Assembly (NCBI RefSeq): GCF_000337195.1
Contig: NZ_AOID01000026.1
Coordinates: forward strand, 81,097-145,096
Length of the DNA stretch: 64,000 bases
DNA from: Natrinema versiforme JCM 10478
Lineage (GTDB): Archaea > Halobacteriota > Halobacteria > Halobacteriales > Natrialbaceae
Direction: 5' to 3'
In this document: piece by piece, positions 51,097 through 58,937 of the stretch
How positions within the stretch are numbered: position 1 is the first letter of the stretch
Layout: every line of letters starts with the position of its first letter
The notes under the pieces: model-generated
Told to the model about the DNA's origin: nothing
Databases searched by the model: none
What the model saw: only the letters and a program-made list of their open reading frames with translations
Translations under genes and position numbers: made by a program

Positions 51097-51112
51097 TCCG
51101 TCGCTTCTGGGA

Positions 51113-51361
51113 TTACTGCCGGTTTCGGTTCAGCAGTCCTGTTAGCACGATCAGGAGGACAATCACGAAGAGACCGCCTCCCGCGACCGTGAGCGCGAAC
51201 GTCGGGTCTGTGGGCTCGATGTTCGAGTCCGTGAGTGGAAGCGTCCCCAGATACGCCACGAGTTGGCTGCTCGCGGTGATGACGCAGACAAACGCGATAG
51301 CGAGCCCCAGGAAGAGGAGTTGGTAGTCAAACCATGTCTTGAGCCCGTCTGCCGACACCAT
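51113..51361 (-). CDS. Small two-helix membrane protein
   Basis: An 82-residue protein with two hydrophobic segments (about residues 13-40 and 57-77) and a short Arg/Asn-rich C-terminus. A TATA-like gctatagc (51386-51393) about 26-32 bases before the ATG supports a leaderless start. No family recognised. It is convergent with rtcA, ends 17 bases from that gene, and has a slightly lower GC content than neighbours. Confidence 0.65.
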   Translation of the reverse strand: MVSADGLKTWFDYQLLFLGLAIAFVCVITASSQLVAYLGTLPLTDSNIEPTDPTFALTVAGGGLFVIVLLIVLTGLLNRNRQ

Positions 51362-51385
51362 CTATGAACGTGTTAGAACAGCGAT

Positions 51386-51393
51386 GCTATAGC
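51386..51393 (-). promoter_or_regulatory. TATA box for the small membrane protein gene
   Basis: The sequence gctatagc is 25-32 bases before the ATG at 51361 on the minus strand. Confidence 0.55.
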
Positions 51394-51489
51394 CTTTCGG
51401 TCGGTTCGGCACCCGTCTGTGCGAGTCCCCGAGAGGGCGCGGCAGTGAGACGTCCCCGCTCGAGCGGGCTGTCATCGATAACCGCCACA

Positions 51490-51498
51490 ACTTATAGC
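51490..51498 (+). promoter_or_regulatory. TATA box of the kdgK transcript
   Basis: The sequence acttatagc places the transcription start at about 51520, where an ATG begins an 18-codon upstream frame. The kdgK GTG is 53 bases further on, so the frame is at the very 5' end of the message. Confidence 0.55.
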
Positions 51499-51520
51499 AT
51501 CGCCGACCGTCGCCTCGAGT

Positions 51521-51577
51521 ATGGCTGACGGAGATACTGCCGTTCGCTGTCGATCTGTTCGGGGGGAAGCACCGTGA
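51521..51577 (+). CDS. 18-residue leader peptide overlapping the kdgK start
   Basis: A frame starting MADGDTAVRC and ending at TGA 51575-51577. Its ATG lies where a leaderless transcript from the TATA box should begin, and its stop overlaps the GTG of the sugar kinase (GTGA). Translation of the kinase may thus depend on this leader. It may also be chance; the peptide is basic for a halophile. Confidence 0.4.
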   Translation: MADGDTAVRCRSVRGEAP

Positions 51578-52533
51578 GCGAGACCGATATCGTCACGTTC
51601 GGCGAGACGATGCTCCGGCTGTCGCCGCCGGGGAACGAACGCATCGAGAACGCGGACACGTTCGAGGTCCGGGCCGCCGGGGCCGAGAGCAACGTCGCCA
51701 TCGCGGCGAACCGGCTGGGTGCGTCCGCGACGTGGACCTCGAAGGTCCCCGAGACGGCGCTGGGACGGCGCGTCGTCGGCGAAGTCCGCAGACACGGCAT
51801 CGAAGCCGACCCCGTCTGGAGCCACCGCGGCCGACAGGGAACCTACTACCTCGAGCACGCGGGCAAACCCCGCGGGACGAACGTGATCTACGACCGGGAC
51901 GACACCGCCATTTCGACGGCGGAGGCCCGCGAGTTCGATATCGACCGGATTCAGGACGCGAAGGTCTTCTTTACGACCGGCATCACGCCCGCGCTCTCCT
52001 CGACGCTCCGTGATACGACGCTCAACCTGCTCAAAGCGGCCCGGAAAGGCGGGACGTCGACCGCGTTCGACTTCAACTACCGGCGCAAGCTCTGGTCGCC
52101 CGACGAGGCAAAAGAGACGCTGACGAAGCTGTTCCCGGGCATCGACATCCTCGTGATCGCCGCCCGCGACGCCCGGACCGTCCTCGGGTTCGAGGGCGAC
52201 CCGCGCCAGCTCGCGCACAAACTCGGCTCGCAGTACGATTTCACGACCGTCGTCGTCACCCGCGGCGCGGAGGGCGCGGTCGGCTGGCACGACAACGTCG
52301 TCCACGACCACGACGCCTACGAGACCGACACCGTCGACCCGATCGGGACCGGCGACGCCTTCACCGGCGCGTTCATCGCCCGCCGGCTCGACGGCGACGA
52401 CGTTCCCACTGCCCTCGAGTACGCCGCGGCGACAGCGGCGCTCAAGCGGACGATCCCCGGCGACGCGGCGCTCGTCACCGCGGACGAAGTCGAGACGATC
52501 GTCAAGGAACAGGGCGAAGACATCTCGCGATAG
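51574..52533 (+). CDS. kdgK: 2-keto-3-deoxygluconate kinase (PfkB family)
   Basis: A 319-residue ribokinase-family enzyme with the KDG-kinase N-terminus SETDIVTFGETMLRLSPPGNERIENADTFEVRAAGAESNVAI. The FNYRRKLW motif (about 168) and the anion-hole/catalytic base motif DPIGTGDAFTGAF (about 251-263) are intact. In haloarchaea it phosphorylates KDG to KDPG in the semi-phosphorylative Entner-Doudoroff pathway. Start is GTG 51574 after a G-rich stretch; an 18-codon frame overlaps it as GTGA. The ROK glucokinase is elsewhere in the window. Confidence 0.9.
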   Translation: MSETDIVTFGETMLRLSPPGNERIENADTFEVRAAGAESNVAIAANRLGASATWTSKVPETALGRRVVGEVRRHGIEADPVWSHRGRQGTYYLEHAGKPRGTNVIYDRDDTAISTAEAREFDIDRIQDAKVFFTTGITPALSSTLRDTTLNLLKAARKGGTSTAFDFNYRRKLWSPDEAKETLTKLFPGIDILVIAARDARTVLGFEGDPRQLAHKLGSQYDFTTVVVTRGAEGAVGWHDNVVHDHDAYETDTVDPIGTGDAFTGAFIARRLDGDDVPTALEYAAATAALKRTIPGDAALVTADEVETIVKEQGEDISR

Positions 52534-52679
52534 CTCGCCGAATACGGGCGAGCGGCTGCAGACGCCTCGTTTTGCAACGGGTGCGGACGACCGCCGACGT
52601 GGATGGCGCGGACCGCGTCTCGCAATCCCGACTCGAGTTACCGGCTACCCGCGGACGATTGGACGGATTTGCCAGAAGT

Positions 52680-52688
52680 CGTTTTATG
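52680..52688 (+). promoter_or_regulatory. TATA box for the secreted protein gene at 52714
   Basis: The sequence cgttttatg lies about 26-34 bases before the ATG at 52714 and supports it over the upstream in-frame ATG at 52603. Confidence 0.55.
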
Positions 52689-52713
52689 TGGGCGTCGAAA
52701 GCCACGGCTCGTA

Positions 52714-53958
52714 ATGAATCGCGGAGCCACACTGGTGGTTGCACTGCTCGTGGCCACGAGCGCCGTGACGATGGCCGCGGCCGCCGGTGCAACGACAACG
52801 ACGACTGCGACAGGATCGAGTACGACTACCCAGAGCGACGCCTACGCGGGGGCTCACGTCGCGTTCGACGTCCAGGGCGATGCGATCGCGAACTACAGCG
52901 TCGACGGCGAACAAGCCTTTTCGTCGGTTGCTGTCCAGTCCCAGAGCGAGGCCGACGCCGATGCTGGACTCGACGCGAGCACCGGCCTCGAGGCCGCGAC
53001 GGACCTGAGCGGCGCGGGGCTGTCGCTCGCGACGCAGACGCAGGCCAGCGCCGAGATACAGGCCGACAGCGGCGCGACGCTGTCGGCTCACGACAATCAG
53101 CACGGCACGCTCGTCGTCGAGAGCGGCGACGAGGCCCAGTACGTCGAAGCCGACCTCGGGGCGAGCGCCGAGGCCCGCGAGGACGGCGACCGCGTCGTGG
53201 TCGAAACGGGCGACCGCGAGGGCGCGTTCCTCGTCGTCGGTGACGGCGAGGTGACCGTCGCCGACGGGAACGTGACGGCCGACCTCGGCGAGAACGCGAC
53301 GCTCGCGTTCCGCTCCTACGACGAGGGCGAACGCGACGAACAAGCGAGCTACGAGGAATCGCTGATCACCGAGGGCAACGCCGCGGTCGAGGTCACGGCC
53401 GACCACCGCGACGGCGAGACGGTATCCGACGCCGTCACCTACGGACAGGAGACGTCCGCCGAGGCAGCGACGACCGCCAACGGGACCGTCGAGATGACGA
53501 TCGATCGGACGACCCACGAGGGGACCGTCGTGCTGACCACCGTCTCCGAGGAGGCCGTCGGGAGCCTCGAGAACCTCTCGGTGACCGTCGACGGCGAGGC
53601 CGCGGTTGAAGCGTCCTCGAAGAGCGACCTCGAGGGCGCGATCGGGAGCGACGAGTCCCGGTATATGGTCGCACAGGATACACAGGCCGAGGGACAGGCG
53701 ACCGTCTACGTCGCGGTCAACCACTTCTCCGAGCGAACGGCGACGATCGACGGCGCGTCCGCACAGGACGAGAGCACGGACGAGAGCGACGGGTCCGAAA
53801 TCGAATCCGATGACGAGGGGAGTACTGACGAAGAGAGCGCCGACGGATCCGCCGAGAACGAGACGACCGACGGCAGCGACGACAGCGTGTCCGGCTTCGG
53901 TGCCGGCGCTGCGGCACTCGCCCTGTTGACCGGCGTCGGCGCTCGAGTCCGACGGTAA
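52714..53958 (+). CDS. Secreted/surface protein with C-terminal anchor
   Basis: A 414-residue exported protein. A Sec-type signal (MNRGATLVVALLVATSAVTMAAAAGA) is followed by a beta-rich body with many Asp, Glu, Ala and Thr, and N-glycosylation sequons (NYS, NVT, NAT, NGT, NLS). An acidic Ser/Thr linker (about 355-392) leads to a final hydrophobic helix and arginines (GFGAGAAALALLTGVGARVRR), an archaeosortase-like or simple membrane anchor lacking the strict PGF. The internal repeats suggest a surface adhesin or coat protein; no enzymatic motif seen. Confidence 0.75.
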   Translation: MNRGATLVVALLVATSAVTMAAAAGATTTTTATGSSTTTQSDAYAGAHVAFDVQGDAIANYSVDGEQAFSSVAVQSQSEADADAGLDASTGLEAATDLSGAGLSLATQTQASAEIQADSGATLSAHDNQHGTLVVESGDEAQYVEADLGASAEAREDGDRVVVETGDREGAFLVVGDGEVTVADGNVTADLGENATLAFRSYDEGERDEQASYEESLITEGNAAVEVTADHRDGETVSDAVTYGQETSAEAATTANGTVEMTIDRTTHEGTVVLTTVSEEAVGSLENLSVTVDGEAAVEASSKSDLEGAIGSDESRYMVAQDTQAEGQATVYVAVNHFSERTATIDGASAQDESTDESDGSEIESDDEGSTDEESADGSAENETTDGSDDSVSGFGAGAAALALLTGVGARVRR

Positions 53959-54170
53959 CGTACTGCAGGCTTCTGCCGTTCTTCTCGACGGACTGTTCAG
54001 AGACGCCTGTTCCGAACTCGAGGTCCGACAGGACTGTGTCGGCGATACCGATTCACCGGATCTGGCGCTGTAGCAGCGGACGACGGCGGCGCGCATCCAT
54101 CGCGGCGCGACCGTCCCGGATCGATGGCGGTCGGCCGCTGCTTTTTGACGGGCGCTGTGCTACGTTCCGT

Positions 54171-54707
54171 GTGACTCGAGACGTTCGCCGGGCGACGGTC
54201 GACGATGTCTGGGCCGTCCACGAGGTCGCCCGCCAGAGCTGGCACGCCGCCTACGACGACGTGCTCGGCCCCGAGACGGTCGACGAGGTCGTCGACGAGT
54301 GGTACGCGATCGGTGACCTCGAGTCGTCGATCACGGAGGCGAGCGGCCGCGACGACGCCGCTTTCCTCGTCGCCGAGAACTCGCCGACGGCCGGTGTGGG
54401 GGCCGACAGCGACTCCTGTGGCTTCGTCCACGCCGTCCCGTGGCCGGAGGACTCCTCGGTCGCCTTTCTCGCGCGCCTCTACGTGCGACCCGAGAGGTGG
54501 AACGAGGGGACCGGAACCGCGCTGCTCGAGGGCCTCGAGACCGAACTCTCGGCGGGGTTCGATCGACTGCGACTGGGCGTCCTCGCCGCCAACGAGGTCG
54601 GCGTCTCGTTCTACGAATCGCGGGGCTTCGACCGCATCAGGACCCGCTCGTCCGATCTGGCGGCGGGCCTCGAGGAGCACGTCTACGAGAAGCGGCTTTT
54701 CGACTAG
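54171..54707 (+). CDS. GNAT family N-acetyltransferase
   Basis: A 178-residue acetyltransferase. The acetyl-CoA-binding region is VAFLARLYVRPERWNEGTGTALLEGLE (about residues 100-127; R-x-x-G-x-G/A loop as RWNEGTGTAL) and the C-terminal strand GVLAANEVGVSFYESRGFDRI is typical. The substrate is unknown. Start GTG 54171 fits the first strand (VTRDVRRATVDD); a longer frame from 54036 has no homology-like content. Confidence 0.83.
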   Translation: MTRDVRRATVDDVWAVHEVARQSWHAAYDDVLGPETVDEVVDEWYAIGDLESSITEASGRDDAAFLVAENSPTAGVGADSDSCGFVHAVPWPEDSSVAFLARLYVRPERWNEGTGTALLEGLETELSAGFDRLRLGVLAANEVGVSFYESRGFDRIRTRSSDLAAGLEEHVYEKRLFD

Positions 54708-54750
54708 TCCGTGAGTAGGCTGCCTGCTGTAATACGGAGAAGAGACCGCT

Positions 54751-54776
54751 ACAGCGTTTTGTCGGCCTCGCTGTCG
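54751..54776 (-). repeat. Imperfect duplicate of the 3' end of the RNase R gene
   Basis: Positions 54751-54776 match 54822-54847 at 23 of 26 bases. The latter encode the last residues of RNase R (DDSEAERTL and stop); the former would encode DSEADKTL and a stop. It lies just downstream of the gene's stop, suggesting a local duplication or a former longer C-terminal tail. Confidence 0.55.
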
Positions 54777-54819
54777 CTCCCGGCTCGCTTCGTCGCCGTT
54801 CGATCGCTCGAGGCCTCAC

Positions 54820-56118
54820 TCACAGCGTTCGCTCGGCCTCGCTGTCGTCGACGACTTCGATCCCGCGGTTGTTGACCGCCGCCGGATCGAGGCCGACCTC
54901 CTGGAGGAAGGTCTTGTACTCGCGCTCGCACTGCTCGGCGTCTTTCTGCTTATCGCTGGCGCGATCGCAGAGTTCGACGAGGTTCTCCGGCACGTCGTTC
55001 TGGTAGACGATCCAGTGGTTGATCAGGTCCGAGAGCCGGCGGATGGGGCTCGTGAAGTGGCCGTAGATCTCGAAGTTCAGCGCGTGGTGGCCGCCGAAGG
55101 GATCGTTCATGTACCGCGCTCGCGGCATGACCTTCATCACCGCCCACTGGATCTTGTCCAGTTGGCGCTCGGGCGCGTCCTCGAGCGTCGCGTTGACGGC
55201 CTTTCGCGGGTCGTCCCACGTGCTGCCGGGGATCGAGACGCCGTCGAGGTCCTGGATCTCTCGCAGCGCTTCGGACCACTCGTCGGGGCTGGGCTGGGGG
55301 TGGACCCGGTACATGGCCGAGACGCCGCGATTCCACATGAGTTCGTGCGTGACGGCCTTGTTGGCCTTCAGCATGCACTCCTCGATGATGGTGTGAGCGC
55401 GGTCGCGGGCCGGGTTCAGGACGAGCGAGCCGTCTTCCTTGCGCTGTTCGTGCATCTGCTCTGCGAGATCGTAGACCAGCGCGTTCTCCTCGTGGAGGTC
55501 GGCGTCGGGCTCCTCGAGCCGGCTTTCGGCCTCGGCGTAGGTGAGCCGCTCGTCGGACTCGATGACCGACTTGTAGATCTCGATGGTCTCGTAGGTCAGG
55601 TTCTCCTTGTCGAGGTGCATCTCGACAGTGTGGGCCAGCCGGTCCTCGTTGGGGACCAGCGAGCAGACCGTTTCGGCCAGTACCGGCGGCAGCATGTGGA
55701 CCGTGTAGCCGGGGAGATAGACCGTGTTCCCGCGCTCGACGGCCTCGTCCCACATCGCCGTCTCCGGGTTGACGTAGTGGGTCACGTCGGCGATGTGGAC
55801 CCAGAGGACGTACTCGTCGTCGCGCTCTTCGATCGAGAGCGCGTCGTCGAAGTCCTGAGCGTCGATCGGGTCCGTCGTCCACGTCGTCAGCTCCCGCAGA
55901 TCCTGTCGCTCGTCGATCTCGTCTTCGATTTCGGCCGTCACGCCCTCCGTTCGGGCTTCGGCTTCCTCCAAGACCTCCGGCGGGAACTCGTCGCGGAGCT
56001 CGAACTTCTCGAACAGCTCCTCGCGCTTGTTCTCGAGATGGCGCGCGAGATCCTCCGAGACTTCGACTGGACCCTGGCCTTCCACCGTTCCGGCCTCGGC
56101 CTGTGCGTCGTCACTCAT
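54820..56118 (-). CDS. rnr: RNase R-family (RNB) 3'-5' exoribonuclease
   Basis: A 432-residue RNB-domain exonuclease, as in haloarchaea, where a compact RNase R replaces the archaeal exosome. Signature DPIDAQDFDDALSIEERDDEYVLWVHIADVTHYV (about residues 85-118) holds the catalytic Asp residues; the later MNDPFGGHHALNFEIYGHFTSPIRRLSDLINHWI is the RNB core. Cold-shock and S1 domains of bacterial RNase R are absent. The C-terminal tail ends DDSEAERTL; downstream DNA repeats the tail-coding sequence. Start ATG 56118. Confidence 0.92.
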   Translation of the reverse strand: MSDDAQAEAGTVEGQGPVEVSEDLARHLENKREELFEKFELRDEFPPEVLEEAEARTEGVTAEIEDEIDERQDLRELTTWTTDPIDAQDFDDALSIEERDDEYVLWVHIADVTHYVNPETAMWDEAVERGNTVYLPGYTVHMLPPVLAETVCSLVPNEDRLAHTVEMHLDKENLTYETIEIYKSVIESDERLTYAEAESRLEEPDADLHEENALVYDLAEQMHEQRKEDGSLVLNPARDRAHTIIEECMLKANKAVTHELMWNRGVSAMYRVHPQPSPDEWSEALREIQDLDGVSIPGSTWDDPRKAVNATLEDAPERQLDKIQWAVMKVMPRARYMNDPFGGHHALNFEIYGHFTSPIRRLSDLINHWIVYQNDVPENLVELCDRASDKQKDAEQCEREYKTFLQEVGLDPAAVNNRGIEVVDDSEAERTL

Positions 56119-56222
56119 GGCGAGGGCTACGCACGTAAGAGTGAAAGTCGTGTCGGGATCGGCCCCAGTCCGAAGCTGCCGTCGGTGGGACGCCTGACCC
56201 GGTCTCGGTCCGGTGTGCTCGC

Positions 56223-57116
56223 TTACCGCTGGGACCGAACGATCCGCGACCGACTGCGAGACAGCGCGGTCAGATGGCCGGCGTCCTCGAGAACGGTCAG
56301 TTCGGCGTCGGGGACCCGATCCCGAAGATGCCGGGCACCTCGAAGGGGCGCGTTCGCGTCGGCGTCGCCGTGCCAGAGCCGGACCGTGTGATCGACGTCC
56401 GACGGCGAGAACCCCCACTCCGTCGTTACCAGCCGCGTCTCGGTGACGAACCCGTCCCGCTGTGTCCCGACCCCCTCGAGGAAGTCGCGCCGAACGCGCT
56501 CCGCCATCGCCGGCGTGATCTCGGTGCGCTCGGCCGCCGTCGCGTACTGCGAGAGGACGACCGCGGGCGGCGTTCGCGCGACGAGTCGCGTCTGGACGCC
56601 GAGTAACCCACTCAGCAGACGGGGGATCCGCCGCGCGAGCGAGCCGAGCAGGCGCTGGACGGCGGGGAGATCGGCCGCGAGCGACGGCGGCGGCGCGCCG
56701 GAGACGATATCGATTTCGTCGACGAGGTCGCCCCGCGTCGCCGCGAGCGCGAGCGCGTGGGGTCCGCCGCCGGAAAACGCGACGATCCCGGCCCGAGCGA
56801 TGTCCTCCGCCTCGAGGACCGCGGCGACGGTCGCGCCGGTGTCGGCGATGTCCCGGTCGGAAACGGGCGACGACTGGCCGTATCCCGGCCGGTCCGGGGC
56901 GAGCAGGCGAACGCCCGCTTCCCGCGCCGGATCGTCGAGCAGGGCACCGAAGCGCCGCGAGCCGGGCGTGCCGTGGAGGACGACGACCGGCGTCCCGTCG
57001 GGGTCGCCGTAGTCGGCGTACGCGACTCGCCTCCCGTCGGCTCCCGTAACGATCGTCGGTGGATCCGCCTCGCGGTCGTCGTCCTCGGCCGGCGCATCCG
57101 ATCGCGACAGTGTCAT
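56223..57116 (-). CDS. Alpha/beta hydrolase
   Basis: A 297-residue alpha/beta hydrolase. The oxyanion region is VVVLHGTPGSRRFGALL (about 40), the nucleophile serine lies in VAFSGGGPHALALA (about 113), the acid in LWHGDADANAPL (about 260), and the catalytic His in LEDAGHLTAL (about 285). Substrate unknown. Two starts are possible: ATG 57116 (MTLSRSDAP) and ATG 57164. The shared TATA box at 57171-57179 predicts transcription from about 57148, which favours 57116. Confidence 0.82.
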   Translation of the reverse strand: MTLSRSDAPAEDDDREADPPTIVTGADGRRVAYADYGDPDGTPVVVLHGTPGSRRFGALLDDPAREAGVRLLAPDRPGYGQSSPVSDRDIADTGATVAAVLEAEDIARAGIVAFSGGGPHALALAATRGDLVDEIDIVSGAPPPSLAADLPAVQRLLGSLARRIPRLLSGLLGVQTRLVARTPPAVVLSQYATAAERTEITPAMAERVRRDFLEGVGTQRDGFVTETRLVTTEWGFSPSDVDHTVRLWHGDADANAPLRGARHLRDRVPDAELTVLEDAGHLTALSRSRSRIVRSQR

Positions 57117-57170
57117 CGACCGAGTATTCTCGGTCGGTTCCCGAGTGACTTCTCCCGGATCCATGCGGCC

Positions 57171-57179
57171 TTTTAATAC
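57171..57179. promoter_or_regulatory. Shared, bidirectional TATA element between the hydrolase and Bat-like genes
   Basis: The sequence ttttaatac reads as a TATA box on both strands. To the right it lies 20-28 bases before the ATG at 57199. To the left its spacing fits a start site at about 57148 for the hydrolase gene. Confidence 0.5.
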
Positions 57180-57198
57180 CCCTCGGCGACACCGGTCG

Positions 57199-57846
57199 AT
57201 GGTGAGGCGCGTTTCGTTCAGCGTGACGTTTCCGGACGGGGTCGCACACCCCCTCCACCGGCGACTCGTTACGACGGACGGCGTGTCGCGAGTGGAACTC
57301 CTGATGTGGGGGCCGATGGGGACCGTGACGACGCTGTTGTGGTGTGACGGCGGGCCCGCCGCGACCGCCGATCTGTTGGCTGCCGTCGAGAGCGTCACCG
57401 CGACCGAGTTCGTCGAGCGCGACGACGGGACGTATGCGTTCGTCCACCAGACGGCCTACGAGTTCGAGGAGACGATCCTCACGCTCGTCGAGGATGCACG
57501 GATCGTGTTCCTGCCGCCGGTCACGTTTCGCGACACCGGCGCGGTGGCCTTCGAGGCCGTCGGCCGACCCGATGCACTGACCGGCTTCTACGACGAGTTG
57601 ACCGACCTGGCAGACGGAACGATCGAACGCGTCCGCGAGTTCGACCGCCGGGCGTCGGCGACTGCACTCACCGACCGCCAGCGAGGCGCGCTCGAGGCCG
57701 CCGTCGCCGTCGGCTACTACGACGTTCCGCGGTCCGGCTCGGTCGCCGACGTCGCCGCCGAACTGGGCTGTGCCGGCAGTACGGCCGGCGAACTACTGCG
57801 GAAAGCGGAAGCGGCGCTCGTGGCGGACGCCGTCGACACGCAGTAG
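57199..57846 (+). CDS. Bat-like HTH-10 transcriptional regulator
   Basis: A 215-residue paralogue of the regulator at 29016. N-terminal Bat-type strands (MVRRVSFSVTFPDGVAHPLHRRLV) and the C-terminal HTH (LTDRQRGALEAAVAVGYYDVPRSGSVADVAAELGCAGSTAGELLRKAEAALV). The HTH is strongly conserved between the two paralogues and the sensor part is not. Start ATG 57199 is supported by the bidirectional TATA box. Target unknown. Confidence 0.87.
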   Translation: MVRRVSFSVTFPDGVAHPLHRRLVTTDGVSRVELLMWGPMGTVTTLLWCDGGPAATADLLAAVESVTATEFVERDDGTYAFVHQTAYEFEETILTLVEDARIVFLPPVTFRDTGAVAFEAVGRPDALTGFYDELTDLADGTIERVREFDRRASATALTDRQRGALEAAVAVGYYDVPRSGSVADVAAELGCAGSTAGELLRKAEAALVADAVDTQ

Positions 57847-57863
57847 CGCCGTCCCGGCAGTGC

Positions 57864-58157
57864 TTACGATTCCTCCTCGAGCGGGCCGTACCGCTCCTCG
57901 ACCGCCGAGAGATAGCTCGCGAGAAACGCGTCCCGATCCAGCCGGCCGGCCTCGAGGTCGACCAGCAGGTCCTCGAGTTCGCCGCGCGGGTGGTGACAGA
58001 GGTCGCTGTGACAGGCCTTACAGAGGTATTCGAAGGTCTTGTCTTCGCGATCCCAGCGGTCGCCGTGCTTGTCGTACTCCCGGGCCTCGTCGCGCGCTCG
58101 CTCGATGCCACAGGCGAGACAGGTGACCGTCTCCGTCCGGTTCCGAGAGGGCCACAT
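57864..58157 (-). CDS. Small zinc-finger protein
   Basis: A 97-residue protein with two Cys pairs, C13-x2-C16 and C46-x2-C49, plus C54/His residues (LCKACHSDLCHH), predicting a zinc ribbon, and a C-terminal helical part (ELEDLLVDLEAGRLDRDAFLASYLSAVEERYG). Similar small zinc-ribbon proteins are common in haloarchaea; function unknown, possibly nucleic-acid or protein binding. It is convergent with the Bat-like gene, 17 bases away, and divergent from the PUA gene. Confidence 0.7.
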   Translation of the reverse strand: MWPSRNRTETVTCLACGIERARDEAREYDKHGDRWDREDKTFEYLCKACHSDLCHHPRGELEDLLVDLEAGRLDRDAFLASYLSAVEERYGPLEEES

Positions 58158-58288
58158 AGGCGGCCCGACGGCGCGGTCCTACTTAGCGATTGGCACACGT
58201 TGCTCGCAGTCTGACGGTCAGGCAAACCGGGACCCGACGCGCTCTCCGGAACGGGCCTTTTATCTCCGGACCGCTCGTTTGCCCGATC

Positions 58289-58768
58289 ATGCAGGTCAAG
58301 TCTCGACATCACCTCCGCAGCGACGCGGTGTCGGATCTCGAGGAGACGCTCGCGGAGCAACTGGGCGTCTCGCCCGACGGTGACGCCTACGAGCGCGTCG
58401 AGTTCGAGGACACCGATTGGGAAGTGGTTCTCATCGACGGCGAACCGCAGGTCGCGGAATTCGGCGACGACCTCTTTCTGACCGTCCGCGGAGCGAACGC
58501 CTACGAGCCCGAAAAACGGCTGGTCACTGTCGACGCAGGGGCGATCTCGTTTGTCAGCGACGGTGCCGACGTGATGCGTCCGGGGATCACCGACGCGACC
58601 GAGGACATCTCGCCGGACGATCTGGTCGTCATCGCCGAGGAATCCCACGGCAAGGTGCTCGCGGTCGGCCGCGCCCGCGTCGACGGCGCGGAGATGGCCG
58701 GCAACGAGGGGAAAGTCGTCGACTCCCTGCACCACGTCGGCGACGACCTCTACGAATTCACCGGGTAA
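58289..58768 (+). CDS. PUA domain RNA-binding protein
   Basis: A 159-residue protein. Residues 1-70 form an alpha/beta N-domain (MQVKSRHHLRSDAVSDLEETLAEQLG), and residues 78-159 the PUA domain (RLVTVDAGAISFVSDGADVMRPGITDATEDISPDDLVVIAEESHGKVLAVGRARVDGAEM) with the conserved G-A-x-x-x-x-x-G-A-x-x-M-x-P-G-I. It matches archaeal stand-alone PUA proteins related to MCT-1. Likely acts in translation or tRNA metabolism. The TATA-like ttttatct near 58257 supports the start. Confidence 0.85.
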   Translation: MQVKSRHHLRSDAVSDLEETLAEQLGVSPDGDAYERVEFEDTDWEVVLIDGEPQVAEFGDDLFLTVRGANAYEPEKRLVTVDAGAISFVSDGADVMRPGITDATEDISPDDLVVIAEESHGKVLAVGRARVDGAEMAGNEGKVVDSLHHVGDDLYEFTG

Positions 58769-58802
58769 GTCACCCGGCGGCAACGGTCTGATTTTGAGTA
58801 TT

Positions 58803-58824
58803 GGTGAAAATACCTCCTTTCACC
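58803..58824. promoter_or_regulatory. Stem-loop in an AT-rich intergenic island
   Basis: GGTGAAA and TTTCACC pair around an 8-base loop, 34 bases after the PUA gene stop. It may be a terminator or RNA element. The surrounding 58795-58937 island also has two TATA-like boxes (tatatatag at 58839-58847 and ttatatatt at 58905-58913). Confidence 0.45.
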
Positions 58825-58904
58825 TTTGAATGTCGCGGTATATATAGTTCCATGCCACTATCTACTAGCAATTCTAGCACCTAATAGACGGTTGTCCACT
58901 AGTG

Positions 58905-58913
58905 TTATATATT
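58905..58913 (+). promoter_or_regulatory. TATA box for the CBS protein gene
   Basis: The sequence ttatatatt is 25-33 bases before the ATG at 58938, and follows the perfect palindrome CACTAGTG (58897-58904), a possible operator. Confidence 0.6.
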
Positions 58914-58937
58914 GGTTCATGTTATCACTGCCCAACC

